Source: Formosa sediminum
GTDB taxonomy: Bacteria > Bacteroidota > Bacteroidia > Flavobacteriales > Flavobacteriaceae
NCBI RefSeq assembly: GCF_007197735.1
Contig: NZ_CP041637.1
Location: 3,567,001 to 3,631,000 of the forward strand
DNA length: 64,000 bases
Direction: 5' to 3'
Part shown: positions 51,760 through 60,662 of the stretch, in pieces
Numbering within the stretch: position 1 is the stretch's first letter
Layout of the letters: every line of letters starts with the position of its first letter
The notes under the pieces: model-generated
What the model saw: the letters and a program-made list of their open reading frames with translations, nothing else
The model's database searches: none
Told to the model about the DNA's origin: nothing
Translations under genes and position numbers: made by a program

Positions 51760-52470
51760 ATGATGAAAAAATCTACCGTAGAAGAAATTAAATTACGTTT
51801 TGACCATGATGTAGAACGGTTTTCAAATTTATATACTGGTCAAATTGCAACAATCGATGCACAAATAGCTCTAGAACTTATTACTGAAGCTTCTAAAAGA
51901 ACAAATCCTAATGCTAAAAACGTATTAGATATTGGTTGTGGCGCTGGAAACTATACCTTAAAACTATTGTCTAAAATGTCTGGTGTAAATTGCACACTTG
52001 TAGATTTGAGTAAACCCATGCTAGACAGAGCAAAAGAAAGAGTTTCTGCTAAAACAAACACTATTGTAAACACAATACAAGGAGATATTAGAACCGTTAA
52101 TTTAAAAGAAAATCATTTTGATATTATATTAGCTGGAGCAGTATTACATCATTTAAGAGATGATAAGGATTGGGAAAAAACTTTCGAAAAACTGTATCGT
52201 TTACTTAAACCTGGTGGTTGTTTAATGATTTCAGATTTAATTACACAAGAAATAGAGGCTTTAAACCAATACACTTGGGAATGTTACGGAACCTATTTAG
52301 AGAGTGTTAATGGCAAAGCATATAAACAAAAGGTCTTAGATTATATAGAAAAAGAAGATTCGCCTAGATCCATGACCTATCAATTAGAATTGATGAAAAA
52401 AATAGGATTTAGACAAACAGAAATACTACATAAAAATATGTGCTTTGGTGCTTTTGGAGGCATCAAATAA
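51760..52470 (+). CDS. Class I SAM-dependent methyltransferase
   Basis: A 236-residue Rossmann-fold methyltransferase. The SAM-binding motif I is D-I-G-C-G-A-G-N-Y (about residues 64-72), followed by the acidic T-L-V-D-L-S and I-L-A-G-A-V-L-H-H-L. Long C-terminal helices shape an unknown substrate pocket. It diverges from the LysR gene and is probably its target. It is not obviously part of any pathway in the window, so the methylated molecule is unknown. Confidence 0.88.
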   Translation: MMKKSTVEEIKLRFDHDVERFSNLYTGQIATIDAQIALELITEASKRTNPNAKNVLDIGCGAGNYTLKLLSKMSGVNCTLVDLSKPMLDRAKERVSAKTNTIVNTIQGDIRTVNLKENHFDIILAGAVLHHLRDDKDWEKTFEKLYRLLKPGGCLMISDLITQEIEALNQYTWECYGTYLESVNGKAYKQKVLDYIEKEDSPRSMTYQLELMKKIGFRQTEILHKNMCFGAFGGIK

Positions 52471-52498
52471 CACATAATATCTCTGTTGTATTACAATA

Positions 52499-53263
52499 TT
52501 AATAGCTGCCTTTTATCACAATATCTAACATAGACATAGCGACATAAACCAAAATAATTAATGGTATAGCTGCAAATTGCAATAAAATTAACAATAACAC
52601 ACTTATTATTAAAAATACATAACGAATGGCATTAGGCTTAAATCCCCAGGTTTTAAATTTTAAAGCAAATAAAACTATAGGTGCATTTAATAAAAAAGTA
52701 CTTGTAATAGTTAATGCTATAAGCACACCTTGATTCATTATAATTGCATTCATCATCTCGTTATGCTGCAATTCAAGAATTAATGGTAATGATATTATTA
52801 AAAGAGTATTTGCTGGTGTTGGTAAACCTTTAAAATAATCTTGTTGTTCTTCATCTAAATTAAATTTAGCAAGTCGATATGCCGAAGATAATGTGATAAA
52901 AAAACCTATAATAGGTAAGAAAGAAGGCAATATATCTTCTCCACTAAAAAAGGCATTCCAAGAACCTTCATCTATAGCTAACTCTGGTCTATCTATACTT
53001 AAACCTAATAATTTAAACATAACTATCCCCGGAACTACACCACTAGTAACCATATCGGCAAGCGAATCTAATTGCAAACCAAGCTCTGAAGACACACCAA
53101 GTTTACGTGCTGCAAATCCGTCAAAAAAATCAAAAAACACACCACCAAAAACAAAGGCTGCAGCGGCTATAAAATGATTGTGAGCTGCAAAAACAACTGC
53201 AATACATCCACAAAATAAATTTAATAAAGTCAGCGCATTAGGCACATAATTCTTGATTGACAT
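52499..53263 (-). CDS. pssA: CDP-diacylglycerol-serine O-phosphatidyltransferase
   Basis: A 254-residue integral membrane enzyme that makes phosphatidylserine from CDP-diacylglycerol and serine. The CDP-alcohol phosphatidyltransferase motif D-G-x2-A-R-x8-G-x3-D-x3-D is complete (F-D-G-F-A-A-R, then G-L-Q-L-D-S-L-A-D). Six or so hydrophobic segments follow. It is a lone gene; phosphatidylserine decarboxylase is not nearby. Upstream lies a 212-bp gap to the PorV/PorQ gene, without other visible features. Confidence 0.92.
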   Translation of the reverse strand: MSIKNYVPNALTLLNLFCGCIAVVFAAHNHFIAAAAFVFGGVFFDFFDGFAARKLGVSSELGLQLDSLADMVTSGVVPGIVMFKLLGLSIDRPELAIDEGSWNAFFSGEDILPSFLPIIGFFITLSSAYRLAKFNLDEEQQDYFKGLPTPANTLLIISLPLILELQHNEMMNAIIMNQGVLIALTITSTFLLNAPIVLFALKFKTWGFKPNAIRYVFLIISVLLLILLQFAAIPLIILVYVAMSMLDIVIKGSY

Positions 53264-53475
53264 AGGGTATTTAATTTGTGTAAAAATACTAAAGAAATAC
53301 GGTCTAAAACAAAACCATTTATATAAATTAACACAATAAGAAACCCTTTTTTAAGTTAATTACTACATTGGCTCGTATAAAAAACTATTATTACAAGGCT
53401 AGATACGCAGTATAATGGTAAAAAATAAAGTTTTTAACCAATTAAATTATCTGCATATTTGTAAAAAAATTAACA

Positions 53476-54549
53476 TTGAAATTACTATTCACCACAATTT
53501 TCGTTTTACTTACAGTTACGGCCAATAGCCAAACTGCTAGAAAATACTCTAACGAATTTATGAATATTGGTGTAGATGCAGCTGCACTGGGAATGAGTAA
53601 TTCCGTAACTTCTCAAACTTCCGATGTTAATTCAGGTTATTGGAATCCAGCAGGTTTAATCCATCTAGAAGATAATCAGCTTGCATTAATGCATTCAAGC
53701 TATTTTGCCAATATAGCCAGTTATGATTACGCTGCTTATGCAATGCCTATAGATAACCAAAGTGCTATGGGAATTTCATTAATTCGATTTGGGGTGGATG
53801 ATATTCTAGATACAACACAACTTATAGATGATGAAGGGAATATTAACTACGACCGGATCCAGCTATTTTCTACAGCAGATTACGGTGTTACCTTTTCTTA
53901 TTCTAGAAAACCAACATTTGCTGAAGGGTTAAGTTTTGGTGTTAATGCTAAAGTTATTAGACGTATTATAGGTGAATTTGCAAATTCTTGGGGATTTGGT
54001 ATAGATGTTGGAATTCAATACCAAACCGCTTCTTGGAATTTTGGAATTATGGCTCGAGATATAACCACAACGTATAATGCTTGGCAAATAAACGAAGATA
54101 AATATCAGACAATTCAAGATGCTATTGATGGTCAGAATCAAGAGTTGCCTGAAACTACAGAAATTACGATTCCAAAATTACAATTAGGAATTTCAAAATT
54201 ATTCGAGTTTCATTACGATTATAGTTTAGAAACAGCCATAGATTTACAAATGCGTTTTGAAGAAAATAATGATATTATATCGTCCAGTACCATTAGTATA
54301 AATCCATCTTTCGGACTCGAATTTGGGTATTTAGACATGGTATATTTACGTGGTGGTATGGGAAATTTTCAAAACGAGCTCCAATTAGATAATACAGAAA
54401 AGCTTAGTTTTCAACCTAGTTTTGGTGTTGGTTTTAAATATAGAGGTATTCAAGTAGATTATGCTTTTACAGATATAGGCGACCAAAGTGTAGCTTTATA
54501 TTCTAATGTGTTTTCTTTAAAATTGGATTTTAGTATCTTTAGACACTAA
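53476..54549 (+). CDS. PorV/PorQ family outer-membrane protein
   Basis: A 357-residue outer-membrane beta-barrel with a signal peptide cleaved near A-N-S-Q-T. The N-terminal G-V-D-A-A-A-L-G-M-S-N and the D-V-N-S-G-Y-W-N-P-A-G segment are the hallmark of the PorV/PorQ family (FadL-like barrels used in type IX secretion). The start is TTG at 53476, with no ATG at the proper site. Whether this is PorQ or another family member is not clear by eye. A small hairpin (AAGGAT/ATCCTT) lies before lnt. Confidence 0.85.
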   Translation: MKLLFTTIFVLLTVTANSQTARKYSNEFMNIGVDAAALGMSNSVTSQTSDVNSGYWNPAGLIHLEDNQLALMHSSYFANIASYDYAAYAMPIDNQSAMGISLIRFGVDDILDTTQLIDDEGNINYDRIQLFSTADYGVTFSYSRKPTFAEGLSFGVNAKVIRRIIGEFANSWGFGIDVGIQYQTASWNFGIMARDITTTYNAWQINEDKYQTIQDAIDGQNQELPETTEITIPKLQLGISKLFEFHYDYSLETAIDLQMRFEENNDIISSSTISINPSFGLEFGYLDMVYLRGGMGNFQNELQLDNTEKLSFQPSFGVGFKYRGIQVDYAFTDIGDQSVALYSNVFSLKLDFSIFRH

Positions 54550-54592
54550 TCTAAAGGATGAATTTATCCTTATAACTTTTAGTTTTTACTCT

Positions 54593-56188
54593 GTGAAACA
54601 CTTCTTATTAGCCCTTGCAACAGGATTATTATTAGCTCTTGGCTGGCCAACAAACGGTTTTCCTGTACTTTTATTTGTAGCTTTTATACCATTATTATAT
54701 GTAGTACATGACATTAAAGTACACGACACCTTAAAATATAAAGGCTGGCGAGTATTTGGGCTTTCTTATTTAGCATTCTTTATTTGGAATTATATTACAA
54801 CTAACTGGCTACAATATGCTGATATTTTTGGTGCTTGCTTCGCCATTTTAGTTAATAGCTTATTAATGGCTTTTTTAATATTAATCTATCAAGCCGTTTC
54901 TAAACGGACAACAATTAATAAATCTCTTTGCTTCTTAATAACACTTTGGATTTGTTTTGAAAAACTCCACTTAAATTGGGAGTTTTCTTGGCCTTGGTTA
55001 AACTTAGGTAATGCTTTTTCTGAATATCCAAAATGGATTCAATGGTATGAATATACTGGTGCATTTGGTGGCACACTTTGGGTGTGGTTAGTAAATGTTA
55101 TACTATTTAAAGCCCTGTTATTATTCTTTAAATTTTCAGATAAAAACATTCTTAAACGCGCCGCATTACAAACTACAGCATTAATCTGTATCCCTATAGC
55201 AATATCTATATTCCGCTATTATACTTATACTCCAGAAACGCATACTATTGAAGCCGTTGTATTGCAACCAAACATAGATCCTTATAGCGAAAAATACAAT
55301 GCAACAAACAAACAGGTTGGAAATTTATTACAACATTTAGCCAAAGAAAGTATAAGTGAAAAAACTAATCTTTTAGTCACTCCTGAAACTGTTTTGGCAG
55401 AAAATTACGGTGTAGATTTACCAAGTTTTAATAGCAGTCCAGAATTTTTTCAAGCTAAAGCGTTTGTTTATAATTATCCGAATTTAAATTATTTACTCGG
55501 ATTACAATTTTACGAGAAGCATACCAATAAGGCAAATATACTCCCAACTTCAAATCAATACAACGATCACTTATGGGTCGATTATTTTAACTCTGCTGCA
55601 TTAATAAATTCTGACAAAACAGCTTTAATTTACCATAAATCAAAATTAGTGGTTGGTGTAGAAAACTTTCCTTATCAAAGTGTTTTAAAACCTTTAATAG
55701 GAGATGCCATGTTAGATCTTGGTGGTACGGTTGCTATGAAAACAACTCAAAAAGAGCGTTCTGCATTTACTTTAAAAAATACAAATTACAAAGTAGCACC
55801 TGTAATTTGTTACGAATCTGTTTATGGCGAATTTGTAACTGGTTATGTTAGAAATGGCGCTAATGTATTAGCTATAATGACTAATGATGCCTGGTGGGGA
55901 AATACACAAGGCCATAAGCAACATTTAAGCTACGCTAGAATTCGTGCTATTGAAACCCGGCGTTCTATCGCAAGGAGTGCTAATACGGGAATTTCTGCAT
56001 TTATTAATCCTAAAGGAGAGTTTATAAAAACCTTAGCTTACAATACACAAGGCAGTCTAAAAGCGAGTATTCCTGTAAATACAAATATTACTTTTTATGT
56101 TAAAGCAGGCGACTATATTGCCAGAATAAGTATGTTTTTAGCACTAGGATTATTCCTAATTACATTTTTTAGAAAAAAACGTTACTAA
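54593..56188 (+). CDS. lnt: Apolipoprotein N-acyltransferase
   Basis: A 531-residue inner-membrane enzyme that adds the third acyl chain to lipoproteins. N-terminal hydrophobic segments (about 1-205) lead to a nitrilase-like periplasmic domain. The catalytic triad residues appear as Glu in T-P-E-T-V, Lys in H-K-S-K-L and Cys in V-I-C-Y-E-S; the T-N-D-A-W-W-G motif follows. A final hydrophobic segment ends the protein. The start is GTG. The many lipoproteins in this window would be its substrates. Confidence 0.95.
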   Translation: MKHFLLALATGLLLALGWPTNGFPVLLFVAFIPLLYVVHDIKVHDTLKYKGWRVFGLSYLAFFIWNYITTNWLQYADIFGACFAILVNSLLMAFLILIYQAVSKRTTINKSLCFLITLWICFEKLHLNWEFSWPWLNLGNAFSEYPKWIQWYEYTGAFGGTLWVWLVNVILFKALLLFFKFSDKNILKRAALQTTALICIPIAISIFRYYTYTPETHTIEAVVLQPNIDPYSEKYNATNKQVGNLLQHLAKESISEKTNLLVTPETVLAENYGVDLPSFNSSPEFFQAKAFVYNYPNLNYLLGLQFYEKHTNKANILPTSNQYNDHLWVDYFNSAALINSDKTALIYHKSKLVVGVENFPYQSVLKPLIGDAMLDLGGTVAMKTTQKERSAFTLKNTNYKVAPVICYESVYGEFVTGYVRNGANVLAIMTNDAWWGNTQGHKQHLSYARIRAIETRRSIARSANTGISAFINPKGEFIKTLAYNTQGSLKASIPVNTNITFYVKAGDYIARISMFLALGLFLITFFRKKRY

Positions 56189-56198
56189 TTTTAATGAA

Positions 56199-57203
56199 CT
56201 AAAACATTAAATGAACCAAAAGTTCCTTTAATAAATCGCCTTGAGGCACTGCATTTGCACCAACGCCTTTACTTTTCACATCAAATTCGCGAAGTAAGGC
56301 AATATTAGTACTTACCTTTCTCATAGGATAATTAGAAACCGCTGTTAAATACTCATTTACAAAATAAGGATTAACACCAATAGTTTGAGCTATATTTCTT
56401 GGGTTCTTATCAGACAAGCCATGTATTTGTAGTAACTGAGAAAAAAAGCTAAATACTAAAGATACGGTTACTACCATAGGATTATCCTTAGGGTTTTCTG
56501 AAAAATACTTCACAATACGTTGTGCCTTTAACACATCTCGAGCTCCAATAGCTTTACGTAATTCAAAATTATTATAATCCTTACTAATCCCAATGTTTTC
56601 TTCAATATGCTCGGGCGTTATCTGACTGTCTTTGGGTAAGATTATTTGAAGTTTCTCTAATTCGTTATTAATTTTACTTAAATCATTCCCTAAAAACTCT
56701 ACTAACATCTGCGAGGCTTTTGGAGTAATCGTATATGATTTTGGAGCCAGTACACGACGAATCCAATCTGCAACCTGATTTTCGTAAAGTTTCTTGCTTT
56801 CAAAAATAACACCAGATTTCTTTATAGACTTATATACAGATTTACGCTTGTCTAAAGTTTTATATTTATAATTTAAAACCAATATGGTAGAAGCTTGCGG
56901 ATGTTTAGCATAATCTGCTAACTTATCTATAGTTCTAACTAAATCTTGAGCTTCTTTAACTATAATAACCTGATATTCGGCCATCATAGGATAACGTTTA
57001 GCATGTCCAACAATGTCTTCAATTGTAACATCGCGGCCATACAAAACCATTTGGTTAAATCCTTTTTCTTCTTCACTTAAAACATGGGTTTCAATATAAT
57101 CTGAAAGTTTATCTATATAATAAGACTCCTCGCCCATTAAAAAATAAATGGGTTTTAACTTTTTCTGCTTTATATCGGCAACTAATTGTTTTATCTCGTC
57201 CAA
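56199..57203 (-). CDS. holA: DNA polymerase III delta subunit
   Basis: A 334-residue clamp-loader subunit that opens the beta clamp. The family signature near the N-terminus is P-I-Y-F-L-M-G-E-E-S-Y-Y-I-D-K-L, followed by AAA+-like domains and the delta C-terminal helix bundle. The start is TTG at 57203, supported by a -7 box 25 bp upstream. It diverges from the HsdR_N orphan gene, an arrangement I recall as common in flavobacteria. It converges on lnt. Confidence 0.93.
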   Translation of the reverse strand: MDEIKQLVADIKQKKLKPIYFLMGEESYYIDKLSDYIETHVLSEEEKGFNQMVLYGRDVTIEDIVGHAKRYPMMAEYQVIIVKEAQDLVRTIDKLADYAKHPQASTILVLNYKYKTLDKRKSVYKSIKKSGVIFESKKLYENQVADWIRRVLAPKSYTITPKASQMLVEFLGNDLSKINNELEKLQIILPKDSQITPEHIEENIGISKDYNNFELRKAIGARDVLKAQRIVKYFSENPKDNPMVVTVSLVFSFFSQLLQIHGLSDKNPRNIAQTIGVNPYFVNEYLTAVSNYPMRKVSTNIALLREFDVKSKGVGANAVPQGDLLKELLVHLMF

Positions 57204-57227
57204 ACTGTAAACTATCTAGGATTATTC

Positions 57228-57235
57228 CAAAAATA
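57228..57235 (-). promoter_or_regulatory. Candidate -7 box of holA
   Basis: The minus-strand sequence TATTTTTG fits TAnnTTTG, 25 bp before the TTG start codon of holA. Confidence 0.35.
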
Positions 57236-57295
57236 CACTCTTGGAATTTGGTTTTTAATTTTTGAAATCTACCTTTGAAAATTCAAGACTTAACA

Positions 57296-57751
57296 ATGCA
57301 AGAACTAAACTTTCCGAAGTTTTCATTTCGATTCAAAAATAGCGAAAATAAAATTTCTATTTTTGATGATATTCGTAAAAAATTTGTGATTCTTCAACCC
57401 GAAGAATGGGTACGCCAACATTGTGTGCACTATTTGATGCAGGTGAAAGGTTACCCAAAATCTTTAATTAATGTTGAAAAAGAATTAATTGTAAACAACT
57501 TAAAAAAACGCTACGATATTGTTATTTTTAATACCAACGGAAGTATTCATGTTATTGTAGAATGTAAAGCCCCAAAAATTAAAATTACACAAAGTACATT
57601 CGACCAAATTGCACGGTATAATTTAACACTTAATGCCAGTTATTTAATGGTAACCAACGGATTAAATCATTACTATTGCCAAATGGATTTTGAAGCCGAA
57701 CATTATAATTTCTTAAAAGATATTCCTAATTACAACGCCAATTGTTTATGA
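57296..57751 (+). CDS. HsdR N-terminal domain orphan (putative nuclease-fold protein)
   Basis: A 151-residue protein with the N-terminal domain of type I restriction HsdR subunits (PD-(D/E)xK nuclease fold). The conserved R-Y-D-I-V-I-F then V-I-V-E-C-K-A-P gives the D...E-x-K active site. It has no helicase or HsdM/HsdS partner. I chose the ATG at 57296; a TTG at 57275 would add seven residues. It overlaps the next gene by four bases (ATGA). Role may be DNA repair or defence, but this is unknown. Confidence 0.82.
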   Translation: MQELNFPKFSFRFKNSENKISIFDDIRKKFVILQPEEWVRQHCVHYLMQVKGYPKSLINVEKELIVNNLKKRYDIVIFNTNGSIHVIVECKAPKIKITQSTFDQIARYNLTLNASYLMVTNGLNHYYCQMDFEAEHYNFLKDIPNYNANCL

Positions 57752-58737
57752 AAATTGCTATTGCCATTTTAAACTGGAATGGAGCTAAATTATTACAAGA
57801 ATTTTTACCCGCAGTTATAACGCATTCCGAAGGAGCAGATTTATACGTTATAGATAATGCATCTACAGATCATTCTATAGATTTAATAAAAACCCAGTTC
57901 CCTACCGTAAATATTATTTTAAATTCAGAAAATGGTGGTTATGCTAAAGGTTACAACGACGGGCTTTCACAAATTGCAGCAGATGTATATTGTTTATTAA
58001 ACAACGATATAGAAGTTACAGCAAATTGGCTAGCTCCTATTTATGCTACTTTTAATGCAGAGCCTAACACAGCCATTATACAACCCAAAATTTTAGATTA
58101 TAAAAACAAAAAATATTTTGAATACGCTGGAGCTGCAGGTGGATTTATAGATAAATATGGTTATCCGTTTTGTCGTGGCCGTATATTTAATACTATAGAA
58201 CAAGATAACGGACAATATAATTCTAACCTAGATATTTTTTGGGCAACCGGGGCTTGTTTATTTATTAGAGAAAACACCTTTAAAGCATTAAATGGTTTTG
58301 ATGAAGCTTTCTTTGCGCATATGGAAGAAATTGATTTATGTTGGCGAGCAAAAAACTTAAATTACAACATTAAATGTATTCCAGAAACAAAAGTTTACCA
58401 TGTTGGAGGTGCAACTTTACATGCTTCGAATCCTAACAAAACATATTTAAATTTTAGAAACAGTTTATGTATGTTAGTAAAAAATGCAGCAAGAAATATC
58501 TTTATCACAATTATAATAAGAATGCTATTAGACGGTTTGGCTGGCGTACAATTTTTATTACAGCTTAAATTTAAGCATTTTTACGCTATACTTCGAGCTC
58601 ATGCAAGTTTTTATAGCCGATTATCAAGCCTATTAAAACAACGTAAAAAACTAGTACAACAACCTAATTATTTCAAAACAAGGTCTATTGTTTGGGAATA
58701 TTTTGTAAGAAAAAAACAAAATTTTAAAATTTTATAA
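57748..58737 (+). CDS. Family 2 glycosyltransferase
   Basis: A 329-residue GT-A fold glycosyltransferase. N-terminal I-A-I-L-N-W-N-G, V-I-D-N-A-S-T-D-H-S and N-G-G-Y-A-K-G-Y-N-D-G are the family's nucleotide-sugar-binding elements, and L-L-N-N-D-I-E-V stands for the DXD-like metal site. It resembles rhamnosyltransferase-like enzymes that build cell-surface sugars. The ATG at 57748 overlaps the HsdR_N stop by four bases and is preferred over TTG at 57742. The C-terminus is basic and may be membrane-associated. Confidence 0.9.
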   Translation: MKIAIAILNWNGAKLLQEFLPAVITHSEGADLYVIDNASTDHSIDLIKTQFPTVNIILNSENGGYAKGYNDGLSQIAADVYCLLNNDIEVTANWLAPIYATFNAEPNTAIIQPKILDYKNKKYFEYAGAAGGFIDKYGYPFCRGRIFNTIEQDNGQYNSNLDIFWATGACLFIRENTFKALNGFDEAFFAHMEEIDLCWRAKNLNYNIKCIPETKVYHVGGATLHASNPNKTYLNFRNSLCMLVKNAARNIFITIIIRMLLDGLAGVQFLLQLKFKHFYAILRAHASFYSRLSSLLKQRKKLVQQPNYFKTRSIVWEYFVRKKQNFKIL

Positions 58738-58824
58738 AATAGTTAGCAAAAGTTTTGTTAAACGCTATTTTAACATTATTTTTTTGCTATTTTTGATGTG
58801 TTTAAATGTAATTTAAAAATTATT

Positions 58825-59673
58825 ATGAAGAAACTAATTTTAAGCAGCGCAGCTGCTCTGCTTTTATTATCATCATGTGTATCTAAAAAAGACTATGCTG
58901 CTTTAGAAGCAAAACAAAAAGAAACCCAAGATTTATTAAATACAGCAACTCTTAAACTAAATAGTTGTTTAACTGAAAAAGCTGCCGCTACTGCAAGAGC
59001 TGAAGCATTAAAAGATCAGATTACAGATTTAATTGACACTAAAGGTAACTTAACAACACTAACTCAAAAAGGTGCTGAGAACTTAGAGAAATCTCTAGAA
59101 AGTTTAAAAGAAAAAGATCTTAAAATCACAAGATTACAAGATGCTTTAACTAGAAAAGACTCTGTTACTTTAGCTGTAGTTACTAGCTTAAAGAAAGAAG
59201 TTGGTATTAACGATCCAGACATCGAAATTAATGTTGAAAAAGGTGTTGTATTTATTTCAATCGCAGATAAATTATTATTCAAAAGCGGTAGCTATATCGT
59301 AACAGATAAAGCTAAAGAAGTTTTAGCTAAAGTAGCTAAGGTAATAAACAGCAAACCTGACTTTGAAGCAATGGTTGAAGGACATACAGATAACGTACCT
59401 TACAAAAAAGGTGGTATCTTAGAAGACAACTGGGACTTAAGTGTTAAACGTGCTACTTCTGTTGTTAGAGTTTTACAAGACTTAGATGTTAACCCTGCAC
59501 AATTAATAGCAGCTGGTAGAAGCCACTATGTACCATTAGTAGATAATGATACTGCTGAAAACAGAGCTACAAACAGACGTACACGAATTGTTGTACTTCC
59601 TAAAATTGACCAATTCTACGAAATGGTAGAAAAAGAAATGAAAAACATGGTAGAAGCTGATAAAAATAAATAA
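58825..59673 (+). CDS. OmpA family lipoprotein
   Basis: A 282-residue lipoprotein (lipobox L-L-S-S-C). Start taken at ATG 58825, because residues before it from GTG 58798 are not part of a signal peptide. A coiled-coil region (about 25-120) precedes the OmpA-like peptidoglycan-binding domain, with V-E-G-H-T-D-N-V-P, L-S-V-K-R-A-T-S-V-V and A-T-N-R-R-T-R-I. It probably tethers the outer membrane to peptidoglycan. A strong terminator with a GAAA loop follows. Confidence 0.95.
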   Translation: MKKLILSSAAALLLLSSCVSKKDYAALEAKQKETQDLLNTATLKLNSCLTEKAAATARAEALKDQITDLIDTKGNLTTLTQKGAENLEKSLESLKEKDLKITRLQDALTRKDSVTLAVVTSLKKEVGINDPDIEINVEKGVVFISIADKLLFKSGSYIVTDKAKEVLAKVAKVINSKPDFEAMVEGHTDNVPYKKGGILEDNWDLSVKRATSVVRVLQDLDVNPAQLIAAGRSHYVPLVDNDTAENRATNRRTRIVVLPKIDQFYEMVEKEMKNMVEADKNK

Positions 59674-59694
59674 TCACTTCACATCATAAATTTA

Positions 59695-59728
59695 AAAGCC
59701 CAATCGAAAGATTGGGCTTTTTTTTTAC
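59695..59728 (+). terminator. Terminator after the OmpA lipoprotein gene
   Basis: AAAGCCCAATC (59695-59705) pairs with GATTGGGCTTT (59710-59720), loop GAAA (GNRA type), then a run of Ts. Confidence 0.9.
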
Positions 59729-59909
59729 ACCTTTTTTTCAATTTATTATCTTTATCGAAACAAATTAAATCTGTTATACGTTTTACACAGTAAAAGAGTA
59801 CACATCTTTAACACGGTTTTAAATGTTAGTAGTTAACACATTTGTTTTAAAAGCTTGCTAAAATAAATATAATCTAAAATCCCTTTATAAAACGAGATAC
59901 ATATCCAAT

Positions 59910-60191
59910 ATGGTAAAAGAAAAAGACTTAAACACACCACCTGCTTTAATTACAAGAGATTGGTTAGCCATAGAGCGCACCAAACTAGCCAACGAACGTA
60001 CATTTTTAGCTTATTTTAGAACTTTTATGGTGTTTTTAGGAACGGGATTAACTATTATTAAAATGCATATGTTTGTACAAATGGAATGGTTTGGAATTGT
60101 TTTATTAATTATGGCTCCAATAATTTTAGCCATAGGTATATTTAGATTAATAAAAGTTCGTAATATTATACGAGAGCATTACAATGTATAA
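59910..60191 (+). CDS. DUF202 domain-containing membrane protein
   Basis: A 93-residue inner-membrane protein of the DUF202 family. The conserved R-D-W-L-A-I-E-R-T-K-L-A-N-E-R-T-F-L-A-Y-F-R-T motif precedes two hydrophobic segments (about 35-55 and 60-80). Function is unknown. Its stop codon is directly followed by the next gene's ATG, so the pair is cotranslated. The 236-bp region before it holds the OmpA terminator and no clear promoter. Confidence 0.88.
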   Translation: MVKEKDLNTPPALITRDWLAIERTKLANERTFLAYFRTFMVFLGTGLTIIKMHMFVQMEWFGIVLLIMAPIILAIGIFRLIKVRNIIREHYNV

Positions 60192-60662
60192 ATGAAAGCA
60201 GCAACCGTAAAAGAACTTAAGGTAGAATTAAAAGACCAAACTCAAGCAGAATTAATAGAAATATGCCTGCGTTTGTCTAAGTTTAAAAAAGAAAATAAAG
60301 AGCTCCTAACCTACATCTTGTTTGAATCTTATGATGAGAGTGAATATATTAATCAAATTAAAACAGAAGTAACCGATCAGTTTAAAGCCATAAACACCAA
60401 TAGTTTTTTTTATATAAAAAAAAGTGTTCGAAAAATTTTAAAGCAAATTAAAACTTATGCTAGATATTCTGGAAAAAAAGAAACGGAAGTTGAATTATTA
60501 CTATTTTTTTGTTCAGAATTAAAAGCCTTAAGACCTTCAATTAAGCATAATGTTATACTCACAAATTTATACAACCGTCAAATTATCAGCATAAAAAAAA
60601 GTATTTCAACCTTTCATGAAGACTTGCAATACGATTACTTACAGGAACTCAATCAACTATAA
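60192..60662 (+). CDS. Conserved hypothetical protein paired with DUF202
   Basis: A 156-residue mostly helical, lysine- and glutamate-rich soluble protein that I do not recognise. It begins right after the DUF202 stop codon, so it is probably made with it. Long amphipathic helices (K-E-L-K-V-E-L-K-D-Q and S-I-K-K-S-I-S) could mediate protein or nucleic-acid binding. The 3' end overlaps the convergent LolA-like gene by 6 bp. No known domain is assigned. Confidence 0.7.
   Translation: MKAATVKELKVELKDQTQAELIEICLRLSKFKKENKELLTYILFESYDESEYINQIKTEVTDQFKAINTNSFFYIKKSVRKILKQIKTYARYSGKKETEVELLLFFCSELKALRPSIKHNVILTNLYNRQIISIKKSISTFHEDLQYDYLQELNQL

Noticed and set aside
53264-53475. A small RNA or gene between pssA and the PorV/PorQ gene
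   Set aside because: No open frame, hairpin or promoter pair strong enough to report.
57275-57295. TTG start of the HsdR_N protein
   Set aside because: The ATG at 57296 gives the expected N-terminus (M-Q-E-L-N-F-P); no reason to prefer TTG.
58798-58824. GTG start of the OmpA lipoprotein
   Set aside because: The ATG at 58825 begins directly with M-K-K and a lipobox; the upstream residues are out of place.
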